From the NCBI GenBank assembly GCA_013152385.1, contig JAADGL010000025.1, positions 30,713 through 94,712 on the forward strand: DNA of 64,000 nucleotides, read 5' to 3'. Positions within the stretch are counted from its first letter, which is position 1. Each line of letters starts with the position of its first letter. The notes beneath the pieces are model-generated. The model saw nothing but the letters and a program-made list of their open reading frames with translations, was not told where the DNA came from and did no database searches. The DNA is from Acidobacteriota bacterium. Its GTDB lineage: Bacteria; Acidobacteriota; Holophagae; Thermotomaculales; Thermotomaculaceae. Positions 43,562-51,448 of the stretch are shown here, piece after piece. The translations under genes and the position numbers were made by a program.

Positions 43562-45273
43562 AAATTATCGTGGCCGAATCCGCCGGATTCTGCTGGGGAG
43601 TCCGGCGGGCAATGGAAAAAACGCTGCATCTTGCAGGCTCAGCTGAAAAGCACGAAATTCACACCCTCGGCCCGCTGATTCACAACACACAGGTGGTGGA
43701 GTTTCTTTCTTCAAGAGGCGTAAAAGAAATTCATTCGCCGGATGAAGCAGGGAAAGAAACCGTCATCATCCGGGCCCACGGCACCACACCTGAAACCCTT
43801 GATACATTGAGAAAAAGCGGAGCCCGAATTGCAAATGCAACCTGTCCAAGGGTTGGCAGAGTTCAGGCGCTGATCAAAGGGCATCTTGCAAAGGGATATG
43901 AAATTATTATCATCGGTGATCCGGGGCATGCGGAAGTAAAAAGCCTCATGGGATATGCACAGGGAAAAGCACACTTGATCCAAACGCCTGATCAGGCCGG
44001 AAATCTCGCCCCTCTTCAAAAGGCAATTGTTGTGTCGCAAACCACCTTTGACAAAAAAATTTTCAACGACATCACGGAACAACTGCGGAAAAAGGTGGAA
44101 GAGTTGGAAGTATTCTGCACTATCTGTGATTCCACCGCCAAAAGGCAGGATGAAGTAAAAAAACTGGCATTGAAAGCGGACTGCATGGTAATTGTCGGCG
44201 GACACCACAGCGCAAACACAACCAGGCTGGCTGAAATCTCCGCACGTTACTGTAAAAATGTTTATCATATTGAAACGGCATCGGACCTATCGGATATTGA
44301 CATAAACCCATACCAGACAATCGGAGTATCCGCCGGAGCATCCACCCCCAACTGGATAATTAACAGCGTGGTTCAGACACTGCGATTCAAAAACAAGGAA
44401 AAATCATTATCCTTTCGCCTCTTCGGATGGATGATTTACGGAGGAATCTTCCGGGCTCTCGCAGCCTTTCTGCTCTGCCTTGGAATCCTGAATATATTTC
44501 AGCTGCCCCTTTCATGGAAATTCCCCCTGATTGCGTTCTGCTATCTTTTTTCCGTCACAAATCTCAATGGAATTGTCAGCGGGCAAACCCTCCTTTTCAG
44601 TGATCCGACCCGATACAATTTTCTCCAGCAACGGCGGAAACAACTGATTATTTTTTCAATTGCTTCAATCTTTTTTGTTTTGGCTCTGGGCCTGTCCCTG
44701 TCCATCTGGGGCTTTGTTATGCTTATTTTTGCCGTACTCCTCGGGGTTTTATATCGGATCCGAATTGGTTTTGCCGGAAAACCGTTTCGAATCTTCGATA
44801 TTCCCGGTTCCAAAAATCTATTTCACGGACTTGCCTGGTCCATTGTTATTGCAATTATCCCACTTCTCGAAAATGGTGTCCGCTCATGGCACTCTTTCAT
44901 TACGGGGCCGGGACTTGTCTTCATGATTGTCTTTTCCGGAACTGTACTTTTCGACTTTAAAGATTATCAGGGAGATCAGTTTGCAGGAAAAGAAACTTTA
45001 CCGATTCTTCTTGGCCGAAAACGTGCGGCTCGCATTGTATTTCGCAGCGTTGTGGTTTTGGGCTGCATTTTTACCGGAATTGCCCTTCTTGCCGGTTCTG
45101 TGAAGACCGGAACGGTGCTGATGCTGTCTTTTATTTACATACTTCTGGTTTTCCACCGTTACGCAAACAAAAGTACAATTCCTTCCGACGGACGGTTTGA
45201 GTTTATTGTGGACGGACTTGCTTTGGCACCATGGCTGATCTCTCTGTTCATTTCTCTTCTTCTCCGGGCATAA
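43558..45273 (+). CDS. Fusion of IspH (HMBPP reductase) and a UbiA-like membrane prenyltransferase domain
   Basis: N-terminal part (~1-280) is IspH, which reduces HMBPP to IPP and DMAPP, the last MEP-pathway step: Fe-S cysteines at 12 (AGFCWGVRRA), 96 (ATCPRV) and 190 (CTICDST), His42, His74 and Glu126 (GHAEVKS), and SAGASTP. The C-terminal ~285 residues form about eight helices of the UbiA type, with the second Asp-rich motif DFKDYQGDQFAGKETLP. The first UbiA motif (NDxxD) is replaced by TNLNGIVSGQ, so catalysis is uncertain. No stop separates the parts; IspH alone is ~290-310 residues. A UbiA next to a prenyl-diphosphate-forming enzyme hints at channelling. It is followed by a terminator. 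Confidence 0.9.
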   Translation: MKIIVAESAGFCWGVRRAMEKTLHLAGSAEKHEIHTLGPLIHNTQVVEFLSSRGVKEIHSPDEAGKETVIIRAHGTTPETLDTLRKSGARIANATCPRVGRVQALIKGHLAKGYEIIIIGDPGHAEVKSLMGYAQGKAHLIQTPDQAGNLAPLQKAIVVSQTTFDKKIFNDITEQLRKKVEELEVFCTICDSTAKRQDEVKKLALKADCMVIVGGHHSANTTRLAEISARYCKNVYHIETASDLSDIDINPYQTIGVSAGASTPNWIINSVVQTLRFKNKEKSLSFRLFGWMIYGGIFRALAAFLLCLGILNIFQLPLSWKFPLIAFCYLFSVTNLNGIVSGQTLLFSDPTRYNFLQQRRKQLIIFSIASIFFVLALGLSLSIWGFVMLIFAVLLGVLYRIRIGFAGKPFRIFDIPGSKNLFHGLAWSIVIAIIPLLENGVRSWHSFITGPGLVFMIVFSGTVLFDFKDYQGDQFAGKETLPILLGRKRAARIVFRSVVVLGCIFTGIALLAGSVKTGTVLMLSFIYILLVFHRYANKSTIPSDGRFEFIVDGLALAPWLISLFISLLLRA

Positions 45274-45299
45274 AAAAGGAGGCCGAAGCCTCCCGTTTT
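45272..45299. terminator. Bidirectional terminator after ispH-ubiA
   Basis: Stem GGAGGC (45278-45283), loop CGAA, stem GCCTCC (45288-45293), with six A before and CGTTTT after. The left A run makes it best for the minus-strand operon ending at 45321, but it can also serve the plus-strand gene. It uses the same stem sequence as the terminator at 27261. Confidence 0.8.
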
Positions 45300-45320
45300 A
45301 ACAAATTAAAAATAACGAAA

Positions 45321-45782
45321 TTATTTTGGCGTTTCTTCTTTTGCCGGTGCCGGTGCCTCTTGCTCCATACCGAAGATGATTGACTCCACCCGATCCAGCC
45401 CCTGTCTAACCTCAACATCTTTTTTCTTCAATAAGTTTGTTTCGATTTCATCAAAAACCGGTGTCAGTTCCGCAAGTTTTTTGCAGCCGGCTTTGTTCAG
45501 AAAATCCTTGAAAGCGGCAAGCTTGTCTTTTGCGTTTCCAAAATTGCTTTCAGCCACTTCCATACGGATGTCCTGAAGTTCCAACTTAATCTCAATGCCG
45601 CGCTTTTCAGTTGAAAGTGTTTCGATTTTTTTGTTTAAATCTGCAATTTTCTGCGTCATTGCCTGTTCTTTTTTGCTGAATTCCGTTTTTACACTTCTCA
45701 TTGCCATTAAATGTGCGCCGAGAAGCACGATCAGAATGATAACGAACAGGATTCCAATTGCTTTCGTTGAACCTCTTTCCAT
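45321..45782 (-). CDS. Membrane-anchored coiled-coil protein of unknown function
   Basis: I do not recognise this 153-residue protein. It has a short N-terminus, one transmembrane helix (~9-28: IGILFVIILIVLLGAHLMA), a coiled coil (~35-85: KIADLNKKIETLSTEKRG), a helical region (AAFKDFLNKAGCKKLAEL) and a Pro/Glu-rich tail. No enzymatic motif is seen. It follows the HD-GYP regulator by 22 bases and probably shares its transcript with the PilZ gene, so a role near c-di-GMP signalling or a membrane complex is possible. Confidence 0.75.
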   Translation of the reverse strand: MERGSTKAIGILFVIILIVLLGAHLMAMRSVKTEFSKKEQAMTQKIADLNKKIETLSTEKRGIEIKLELQDIRMEVAESNFGNAKDKLAAFKDFLNKAGCKKLAELTPVFDEIETNLLKKKDVEVRQGLDRVESIIFGMEQEAPAPAKEETPK

Positions 45783-45804
45783 TTTTTGTCTCCTTTTTAA
45801 AAAA

Positions 45805-47325
45805 TTAAGGGGTTAATGCCAGATCAAGGTCAAGGCCGAGATTTTCCGTATTGACTTGCTTAAATTCTTCGTAACATTCCAGAAATATTTTTACCACAAA
45901 CGGGTCAAACTGACGGCCGGAAAAATCCTGAATCTCCCGATAAGCACGGTCGGGAGGAAGGCCCTCGCGATACGGACGGGAACTTGTCATGGCATCGTAT
46001 GTGTCCGCCACCGCCATCATTCTGGATTCCAATGGAATTTCCTCCCCTTTCAGGCCGTCCGGATAACCATTGCCATCAAACCATTCATGATGATGACGAA
46101 TAACCGGGCTTAACTTGAATCCATACAAATTCTTCACAATTTCCGCCCCAATTACCGGATGACGGTCCATAATTGCTTTTTCCTCAACAGTGAGTTTCCC
46201 CGGCTTGTTCAAAATAGTTTCCGGAACACCGATCTTTCCGATGTCGTGGAGAATACACGCAACGCTTAAGGCAAAAAGCCGATCCGAATCCGAAATGACT
46301 TTTCTCGCCAAAATCATCGTATACCGCTCCACCCGCTCGCAATGACCTTTTGTATAAGCATCCTTGGCTTCAATGGTGTAGGCATGTGTACGAACAGAAG
46401 ACAGAAACATCTTCCGCATCTCGTCTTCATGATGCTGTACAAGGAAATTATTGTATAGAATCACTTCCAGTTCCGAAAGCAAAAGTCCGAAAGTATTATC
46501 GTCAATGATAAACCCGCTGTCGCCCGGGAAACCGAGATAGACCATTCCAAAAATCCGCTCCCGTTTGATTTCAATGGCAATATGCCCTTTGTCTCCGGGA
46601 AAAAGATGCTCGTTCAGCTCAAGCATACCGTCTTCGTCGCGTTTGATTTCGTTTACTGAAAATACACTTTTTTCCGGTAATCCGGGCGCGCAGCTTTCAG
46701 TATTCAGACGAAAGAGTTTCAACTCATCGTCATAAGGCAGAAAAGCAAAACTGGAAGCATGAAAAGCTGAAAAACAATATTCCCGAATATGCCGCATTTT
46801 TTCATTCAATTCCAATGTTTCCCGGGTTTTTCGCGCCATAATCTGAAGTTGAATCAATTGAGTATTCAACCGGCGCAGATCCGTCGTGCGCGCTTCTACC
46901 TCCGCTTCAAGATTCTTCCGGTAATTCTCTTTTTCAACAAGAAAAATATGTTTTTCCAATGCCCGGCCAACTGTTAAATAAATCGTGTCCAGTTTAAACG
47001 GCTTGGAAATAAAATCATATGCGCCTACCCGAAGAGATTCCACCGCTGCCTGAGTGTCCGCATAACCGGTTACAATCACCGGCACTACAAAGGGATATTT
47101 TACCGCCACTTGCCGGATCAGCTCTATTCCGCCCATTTCCGGCATGTTGATGTCGGCGATAAGAACAGAATAAACATCATCGCCTACTTTTTCCATCAGT
47201 TTGAGAGCTTCTTTTCCATTCCCGGCAGTATCTACTTCAAACCCCCGGGATTCCAGAATATCCTGGAGGACTTCGCAGAATTCGGCTTCATCGTCCACAA
47301 CCAGAATGCGCTTATTTTCTGCCAT
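45805..47325 (-). CDS. Response regulator with HD-GYP cyclic di-GMP phosphodiesterase domain
   Basis: HD-GYP proteins hydrolyse c-di-GMP. The 506 residues contain a receiver domain (~1-125; acidic pocket at VVDDEAE, phospho-acceptor Asp58 in IADINMPEMGG, Lys in SKPF), a coiled-coil linker, a GAF-like middle part (~165-315), and a C-terminal HD-GYP domain (~325-490) with HDIGKIGVPE, the HHHEWFDGNGYP motif and DTYDAMTSSRPYR. All metal and GYP residues appear intact, so it should be active. The cognate histidine kinase is not in the window. A PilZ effector gene lies just upstream. Confidence 0.95.
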   Translation of the reverse strand: MAENKRILVVDDEAEFCEVLQDILESRGFEVDTAGNGKEALKLMEKVGDDVYSVLIADINMPEMGGIELIRQVAVKYPFVVPVIVTGYADTQAAVESLRVGAYDFISKPFKLDTIYLTVGRALEKHIFLVEKENYRKNLEAEVEARTTDLRRLNTQLIQLQIMARKTRETLELNEKMRHIREYCFSAFHASSFAFLPYDDELKLFRLNTESCAPGLPEKSVFSVNEIKRDEDGMLELNEHLFPGDKGHIAIEIKRERIFGMVYLGFPGDSGFIIDDNTFGLLLSELEVILYNNFLVQHHEDEMRKMFLSSVRTHAYTIEAKDAYTKGHCERVERYTMILARKVISDSDRLFALSVACILHDIGKIGVPETILNKPGKLTVEEKAIMDRHPVIGAEIVKNLYGFKLSPVIRHHHEWFDGNGYPDGLKGEEIPLESRMMAVADTYDAMTSSRPYREGLPPDRAYREIQDFSGRQFDPFVVKIFLECYEEFKQVNTENLGLDLDLALTP

Positions 47326-47378
47326 TAATTTTGTCCTCTTCCCGAAGAATTTCCGCAGTTTCTCCGGGAATTTTCCAA

Positions 47379-47777
47379 TTATTCCATTTCATCCGTCATA
47401 CTCTCTATATATTCAATCAGTGCGCGGTGGTCATTTTCATAAATATTTACAAAATGAACACCGATTTCAAACCCGCCATTGTCAGCAGATTCGACCCGCA
47501 CAACCTCGGCCACGGTAATTAATGCATGTTTCTCATTGTCTTCTCTGCGCTTAAAATTACGAATGTAACCACCCCAGCCGGGAACCATTGCCTGGATTTT
47601 CAAAAGAGTGCCGGTCTCATAAGGAACCTTACTTTCAAAAAGCATTCCTCCGCCCCCGAGATCTCTGTAACAACTGACATTCTGAATCGGTTCATCCTGG
47701 TAAGAAAGCACTTGGACTTTCAAAGAGGCACTTTTGGAAAGCCGTTTAAATTTTCTCCTCTCCTTTCCCTTTGCCAT
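47379..47777 (-). CDS. PilZ domain protein (c-di-GMP effector)
   Basis: PilZ domains bind c-di-GMP through an RxxxR motif and a D/NxSxxG motif. This 132-residue protein has RRKFKR near the N-terminus (Arg8 and Arg12 fit RxxxR). The second motif appears as YRDLGGGGM, a departure from the classical NxSxxG, so affinity may differ. The rest is beta-barrel-like (AEVVRVESADNG, FEIGVHFVNI). A promoter with perfect TTGACA lies upstream. It is first in the operon with the HD-GYP enzyme. Confidence 0.85.
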   Translation of the reverse strand: MAKGKERRKFKRLSKSASLKVQVLSYQDEPIQNVSCYRDLGGGGMLFESKVPYETGTLLKIQAMVPGWGGYIRNFKRREDNEKHALITVAEVVRVESADNGGFEIGVHFVNIYENDHRALIEYIESMTDEME

Positions 47778-47805
47778 CTTTAATCACTCCTGTTTTTGTG
47801 AGTTC

Positions 47806-47834
47806 AGATTAGCAAACAACCCGACAAGTGTCAA
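47806..47834 (-). promoter_or_regulatory. Promoter of the PilZ/HD-GYP operon
   Basis: On the minus strand a perfect TTGACA (47834-47829) is followed after 17 bases by TAATCT (47811-47806), with TGC just before it (extended -10). Confidence 0.6.
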
Positions 47835-47897
47835 GAAAGCTTCGGTCTTTGCCGGTCCAAATTTGACTTTTTTTTCTGGTGATTAGAATCTTGCTCC

Positions 47898-47925
47898 TTG
47901 CCAGACAGGCACACCGGAGTATAAT
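47898..47925 (+). promoter_or_regulatory. Promoter of the CLC gene
   Basis: TTGCCA (47898-47903) and a perfect TATAAT (47920-47925) are 16 bases apart. The predicted start near 47932 leaves only a short leader, with GGGAGGTGG before the ATG at 47944. Confidence 0.65.
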
Positions 47926-47943
47926 GACCTCTTGGGAGGTGGC

Positions 47944-49716
47944 ATGCAGTCACTATACGCATATCTGAAACGTTTTAAAATCGGCAACACGACTTTCTTT
48001 CTCGTAATTGCAGCACTGGTAGGCCTGCTTGCAGGTATCGGAAATATTATTTTTGTGGAAGCGGTTGAACATTCGCAATGGTTCTTTTTTGATGTAATCG
48101 GCAAAAATCTCCTGCATCTGCAGCAGGGAGACTGGCACCGTTTTTTAATCATTCTCCTCCCTGTACTCGGAGCAATTCTACTGATTCCGCTGGCAAAGCT
48201 TTTCCCCGGACTGGTAAGCGGATATGGATTTCCAAAATTCCTGGCTGAAGTGCATTTAAAAATGGCCAGAATCAATCCTCTTCGCCTGATTGCCAACACT
48301 CTTGGTGCCGCCATTACAATCGGTTCCGGTGGTTCGGCCGGCCGGGAAGGCCCCATCGGACAGATCGGCGGCACAATCGGTTCCGTTGTCGCCAAATGGC
48401 TGAAACTATCGACAAAACGCACTCAGGTTCTGGTCGGGTGTGGTGCGGCGGGAGGAATTGCCGCAACTTTCAATGCCCCTATTGCCGGGGTCCTTTTTGC
48501 AGAAGAAATTGTTTTTCTCGGTGAAATGAAATTAAACACATTTTCACTCTTTGTTATTTCTTCCGTTGTTGCCACCGCTGTTTCAAGAACGTATTACGGC
48601 GCAGAATCCATCTTTCATGCCCCCAATTACATTATCGGCGGTCCGACGGAATTTGTGCTTTATGCGATTCTTGGAGTTTTAATTGGCGCCCTCGGTGCTT
48701 TGTACAAACGCAGTTATTACACCACATGGACATTTTTCCAGTCACTGGAAATACCAAAACCTCTAAAACCTGTTATCGGTGCGCTTCTTGTCGGAATCCT
48801 CGGCATTTTTATGCGGGACGTTCTAAGTGACGGATATGATGTCATTCGAGGCCTCATTAACGGGAACCTGATGGATTACAGCCTGATTTTTCTTGGATTT
48901 CTTGTGTTTGGAAAGATTTTGGCCACTTCTTTGACACTGGGTTCCGGCGGAGCGGGAGGCATGTTTGCCCCATCTCTTTTTGTAGGTGCCGCACTCGGGG
49001 CTTTCTCGGGAAAACTGTTTTCAATCCTTTTTCCCGCAATGCATATTTCACCCGGTGCATATGCCGTTGTTGCCATGGGCGCTTTCCTCTCGGCGACAAC
49101 GCATGCCCCACTGATGTCCATCTTCCTATTAACTGAAATTACGGGAAATTATTCGGTTATGCTGCCGATCATGATTGCTTCAATTATCGGAACAACTGTA
49201 TCACAAAAGCTCTTTCATGATTCAATTGATACCCACTATTTTACGTTAAAGAAAATCCCCATCAAACATGCGCTTGAAACTGCTGCTCTGCATGGATATA
49301 GAGTACGTGATATTATGGACCCGAAACCTGCCAGTATCTATGAAGGCGCATCCCTCCAGGCGTTTGTGGACGGTTTAAATACGCATCAATTGACAAATCT
49401 TCCCGTAGTAAACGACGAAAACGTTGTGGTCGGAACGCTCTCCATCAGCGATGTAAAATCATTTCTGTTTCATGACAATCTGTGGCGGCTGCTTGTCGTA
49501 TCCGACATCATGCGGGAAGACTTTACTTATCTTACAGAATCGGAAGATGTCCTTTCGGCTCAGGAAAAATTTGATTTCCTTGATATCGAAGATCTTCCCG
49601 TACTGGACGAAAACCGAAAGCTGAAAGGAATGTTAACACTGAACCGGCTGACCCGGTTTGTTCGGAAGAAAACACTGGAAGACCGCTCCTACGAAGCATC
49701 CATTTCCGAATTATAG
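47944..49716 (+). CDS. CLC-family chloride channel/transporter with CBS pair
   Basis: CLC proteins carry Cl- (often Cl-/H+ exchange). The ~590-residue protein has the CLC core (~12-430) with the anion-site motifs GSGGSAGREGP (gating Glu135), GCGAAGGIAATFNAPIAGVLFAEE (proton-side Glu near 188), and GSGGAGGMFAPSLFVGA, followed by two CBS domains (~460-580: RVRDIMDPKPASI, VVSDIMREDFTYL) that bind adenosine nucleotides. The retained Glu135 favours a gated transporter; the channel alternative cannot be excluded. ATG 47944 has a fine ribosome site; an upstream in-frame TTG is inside it. It is a single-gene unit, convergent with hemW. Confidence 0.95.
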   Translation: MQSLYAYLKRFKIGNTTFFLVIAALVGLLAGIGNIIFVEAVEHSQWFFFDVIGKNLLHLQQGDWHRFLIILLPVLGAILLIPLAKLFPGLVSGYGFPKFLAEVHLKMARINPLRLIANTLGAAITIGSGGSAGREGPIGQIGGTIGSVVAKWLKLSTKRTQVLVGCGAAGGIAATFNAPIAGVLFAEEIVFLGEMKLNTFSLFVISSVVATAVSRTYYGAESIFHAPNYIIGGPTEFVLYAILGVLIGALGALYKRSYYTTWTFFQSLEIPKPLKPVIGALLVGILGIFMRDVLSDGYDVIRGLINGNLMDYSLIFLGFLVFGKILATSLTLGSGGAGGMFAPSLFVGAALGAFSGKLFSILFPAMHISPGAYAVVAMGAFLSATTHAPLMSIFLLTEITGNYSVMLPIMIASIIGTTVSQKLFHDSIDTHYFTLKKIPIKHALETAALHGYRVRDIMDPKPASIYEGASLQAFVDGLNTHQLTNLPVVNDENVVVGTLSISDVKSFLFHDNLWRLLVVSDIMREDFTYLTESEDVLSAQEKFDFLDIEDLPVLDENRKLKGMLTLNRLTRFVRKKTLEDRSYEASISEL

Positions 49717-49740
49717 AATTTCAATTACCCGGAAAACAGG

Positions 49741-50823
49741 TTATCGGGGAGAAATCAATTCCTGAAATATTTCATTTGAAACGAGCATACCTTCACGGGA
49801 TAGAGAAATTCCATCCTGATCCTGAATTACATAATGGGGAAATTTTTCGGCTAACCAGCCGAAACGGCCAAATAAATCAATATGATATCGTTCTTTAAAC
49901 TCACGCTGTTTTGCACCCCGGCGCAATCGAAGTGACAACATCACCATTTCACTGACAAAAGCGTTCCGGGTATAGTGTTCCCTGCCCTCTCTGAATTCAC
50001 CTTTCATAAACCGATTCAGCCCGCTTCGGTCCCATATCCGGTATGGGTATAGAAAAGAATGGGCAGACGGCCCCAGCCCGATATAGGAATTTCCCGTCCA
50101 GTAATGAAGATTATGAACAGACTCCATTCCCGCCCTTGCAAAATTTGAGATTTCATACTGTGACAACCCCGCCTCTTCCAGCAAAACACACACGTCCATA
50201 TATAAATCGGCGGTATGGTCTTCTCCGGCTGCAAGCTTCCTGTTTTTTTCCCCATCCAGCATGTACAGAGAAAGATGGGACAATGCCGCCAATGGCAGAG
50301 AACCCAGAATTATATCGGCAGATGTTTTTTCCCCTTCAATTCCGATGATCAGATCGCATGAAACATTGTTAAAAACAGACCGCGCCTGTTTGACGGCCTC
50401 TTCCGCTTTTTCTGCGGTATGGGAACGTCCGAGTTTTTGAAGAATTTTATCATCTGTTGACTGTACACCGATACTGATTCGGTTCACACCCACAGATTTT
50501 AGAGACTTTAAATAATCAGTTGAAATATCTTCGGGATTCAGTTCCACAGTAATTTCCGAGATTGTGTTCTTTTGCAACATGCCGGAAAGGATATCAAGTA
50601 CCCGGGCAAAAAAAGACGCCGGCATTAAACTGGGGGTGCCACCTCCAAAATAAACCGTGTTAAATGCAATCGGAACCGGTAGCTGAAAAGAACGGAAATG
50701 TCGAATCAATGCCTCGGCATATTCCTGCGGCCCGGGAACAGTGCCGCCGGTTACACTGTAAAAGGAACAATAGCGGCATCTGGAACGGCAAAACGGTACA
50801 TGAACATAGATGCCTCCGTTCAT
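49741..50823 (-). CDS. hemW: Radical SAM heme chaperone HemW
   Basis: HemW resembles oxygen-independent coproporphyrinogen oxidase but is a heme-binding chaperone. The 360-residue protein starts with IYVHVPFCRSRCRYCSF (radical-SAM CxxxCxxC), then VYFGGGTPSLM, ELNPEDIS, RISIGVQSTDD and a C-terminal HemN-like domain. The cysteine after CxxxCxxC that marks true HemN is replaced (CSFYSV), in agreement with HemW. Its ATG overlaps the DUF4124 gene by 4 bases. It is the last gene of the long minus-strand run. Confidence 0.9.
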   Translation of the reverse strand: MNGGIYVHVPFCRSRCRYCSFYSVTGGTVPGPQEYAEALIRHFRSFQLPVPIAFNTVYFGGGTPSLMPASFFARVLDILSGMLQKNTISEITVELNPEDISTDYLKSLKSVGVNRISIGVQSTDDKILQKLGRSHTAEKAEEAVKQARSVFNNVSCDLIIGIEGEKTSADIILGSLPLAALSHLSLYMLDGEKNRKLAAGEDHTADLYMDVCVLLEEAGLSQYEISNFARAGMESVHNLHYWTGNSYIGLGPSAHSFLYPYRIWDRSGLNRFMKGEFREGREHYTRNAFVSEMVMLSLRLRRGAKQREFKERYHIDLFGRFGWLAEKFPHYVIQDQDGISLSREGMLVSNEIFQELISPR

Positions 50824-51443
50824 TTTTGAACCCGGGCAACTTTTTGAATCTCCCGCAATTCCAAAAGCTGTGAATAAATATTCACCGGAATCAACGGCAG
50901 CTCTTCCGTGTGAATTCTGTAAGACAACACTTTATACCGGATTTCGGCTGATACAGGAAAGGAAATGCCCCGAACATGCCTCAACACTCCTGAAAATCGC
51001 TGCGTCCGTCGCTGCAACCCCGGAACAAAAACAATCAAATGGAAAAGCAGAAAGAGGAAAAGAGTACCGAAAAAAGCATTCAGTCTTGACAGCGGATGCT
51101 TAAAAAAAAGAGGCAATAGAAAAGTCAGAAAAAAAAGCGCCACCAGGACAGCGGTTCTGCGGGTCTTAAAAAGATAGCGGTCAAAAAGTTTATTAACACT
51201 GTCCGCACCCGAATGACGCAGAACAAGCCTCGTCAGTTCAGCGTTCAACATCTCCGCCTGTTTCCCCGATGGAATCACTTCAACACAGGTTCTGTACCGT
51301 TTTGGAACCTTCTCAAGTGAATCCACCAGAACCAGTCTCCCCTGGTCATCTTCATACCGCAGCACATCAGAAGAAAAAACAGTGCGGTACGAAAACAGAA
51401 ACACAAAAAGAAACGGGATATATAAAAAATATTTCGGTTTCAT
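50820..51443 (-). CDS. DUF4124-like membrane protein
   Basis: A ~207-residue protein of unknown function. A signal-type hydrophobic segment (~7-22) is followed by a short DUF4124-like domain (LRYEDDQGRLVLVDSLEKVP, an extracytoplasmic module with the YxDxxG pattern), then two hydrophobic helices (~97-117, ~125-145) and a basic C-terminal part. ATG 51443 is preferred over an in-frame TTG at 51452. It fills the gap between metH and hemW with overlaps on the hemW side. Its role cannot be read from the sequence. Confidence 0.65.
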   Translation of the reverse strand: MKPKYFLYIPFLFVFLFSYRTVFSSDVLRYEDDQGRLVLVDSLEKVPKRYRTCVEVIPSGKQAEMLNAELTRLVLRHSGADSVNKLFDRYLFKTRRTAVLVALFFLTFLLPLFFKHPLSRLNAFFGTLFLFLLFHLIVFVPGLQRRTQRFSGVLRHVRGISFPVSAEIRYKVLSYRIHTEELPLIPVNIYSQLLELREIQKVARVQK

Positions 51444-51448
51444 GTCAG

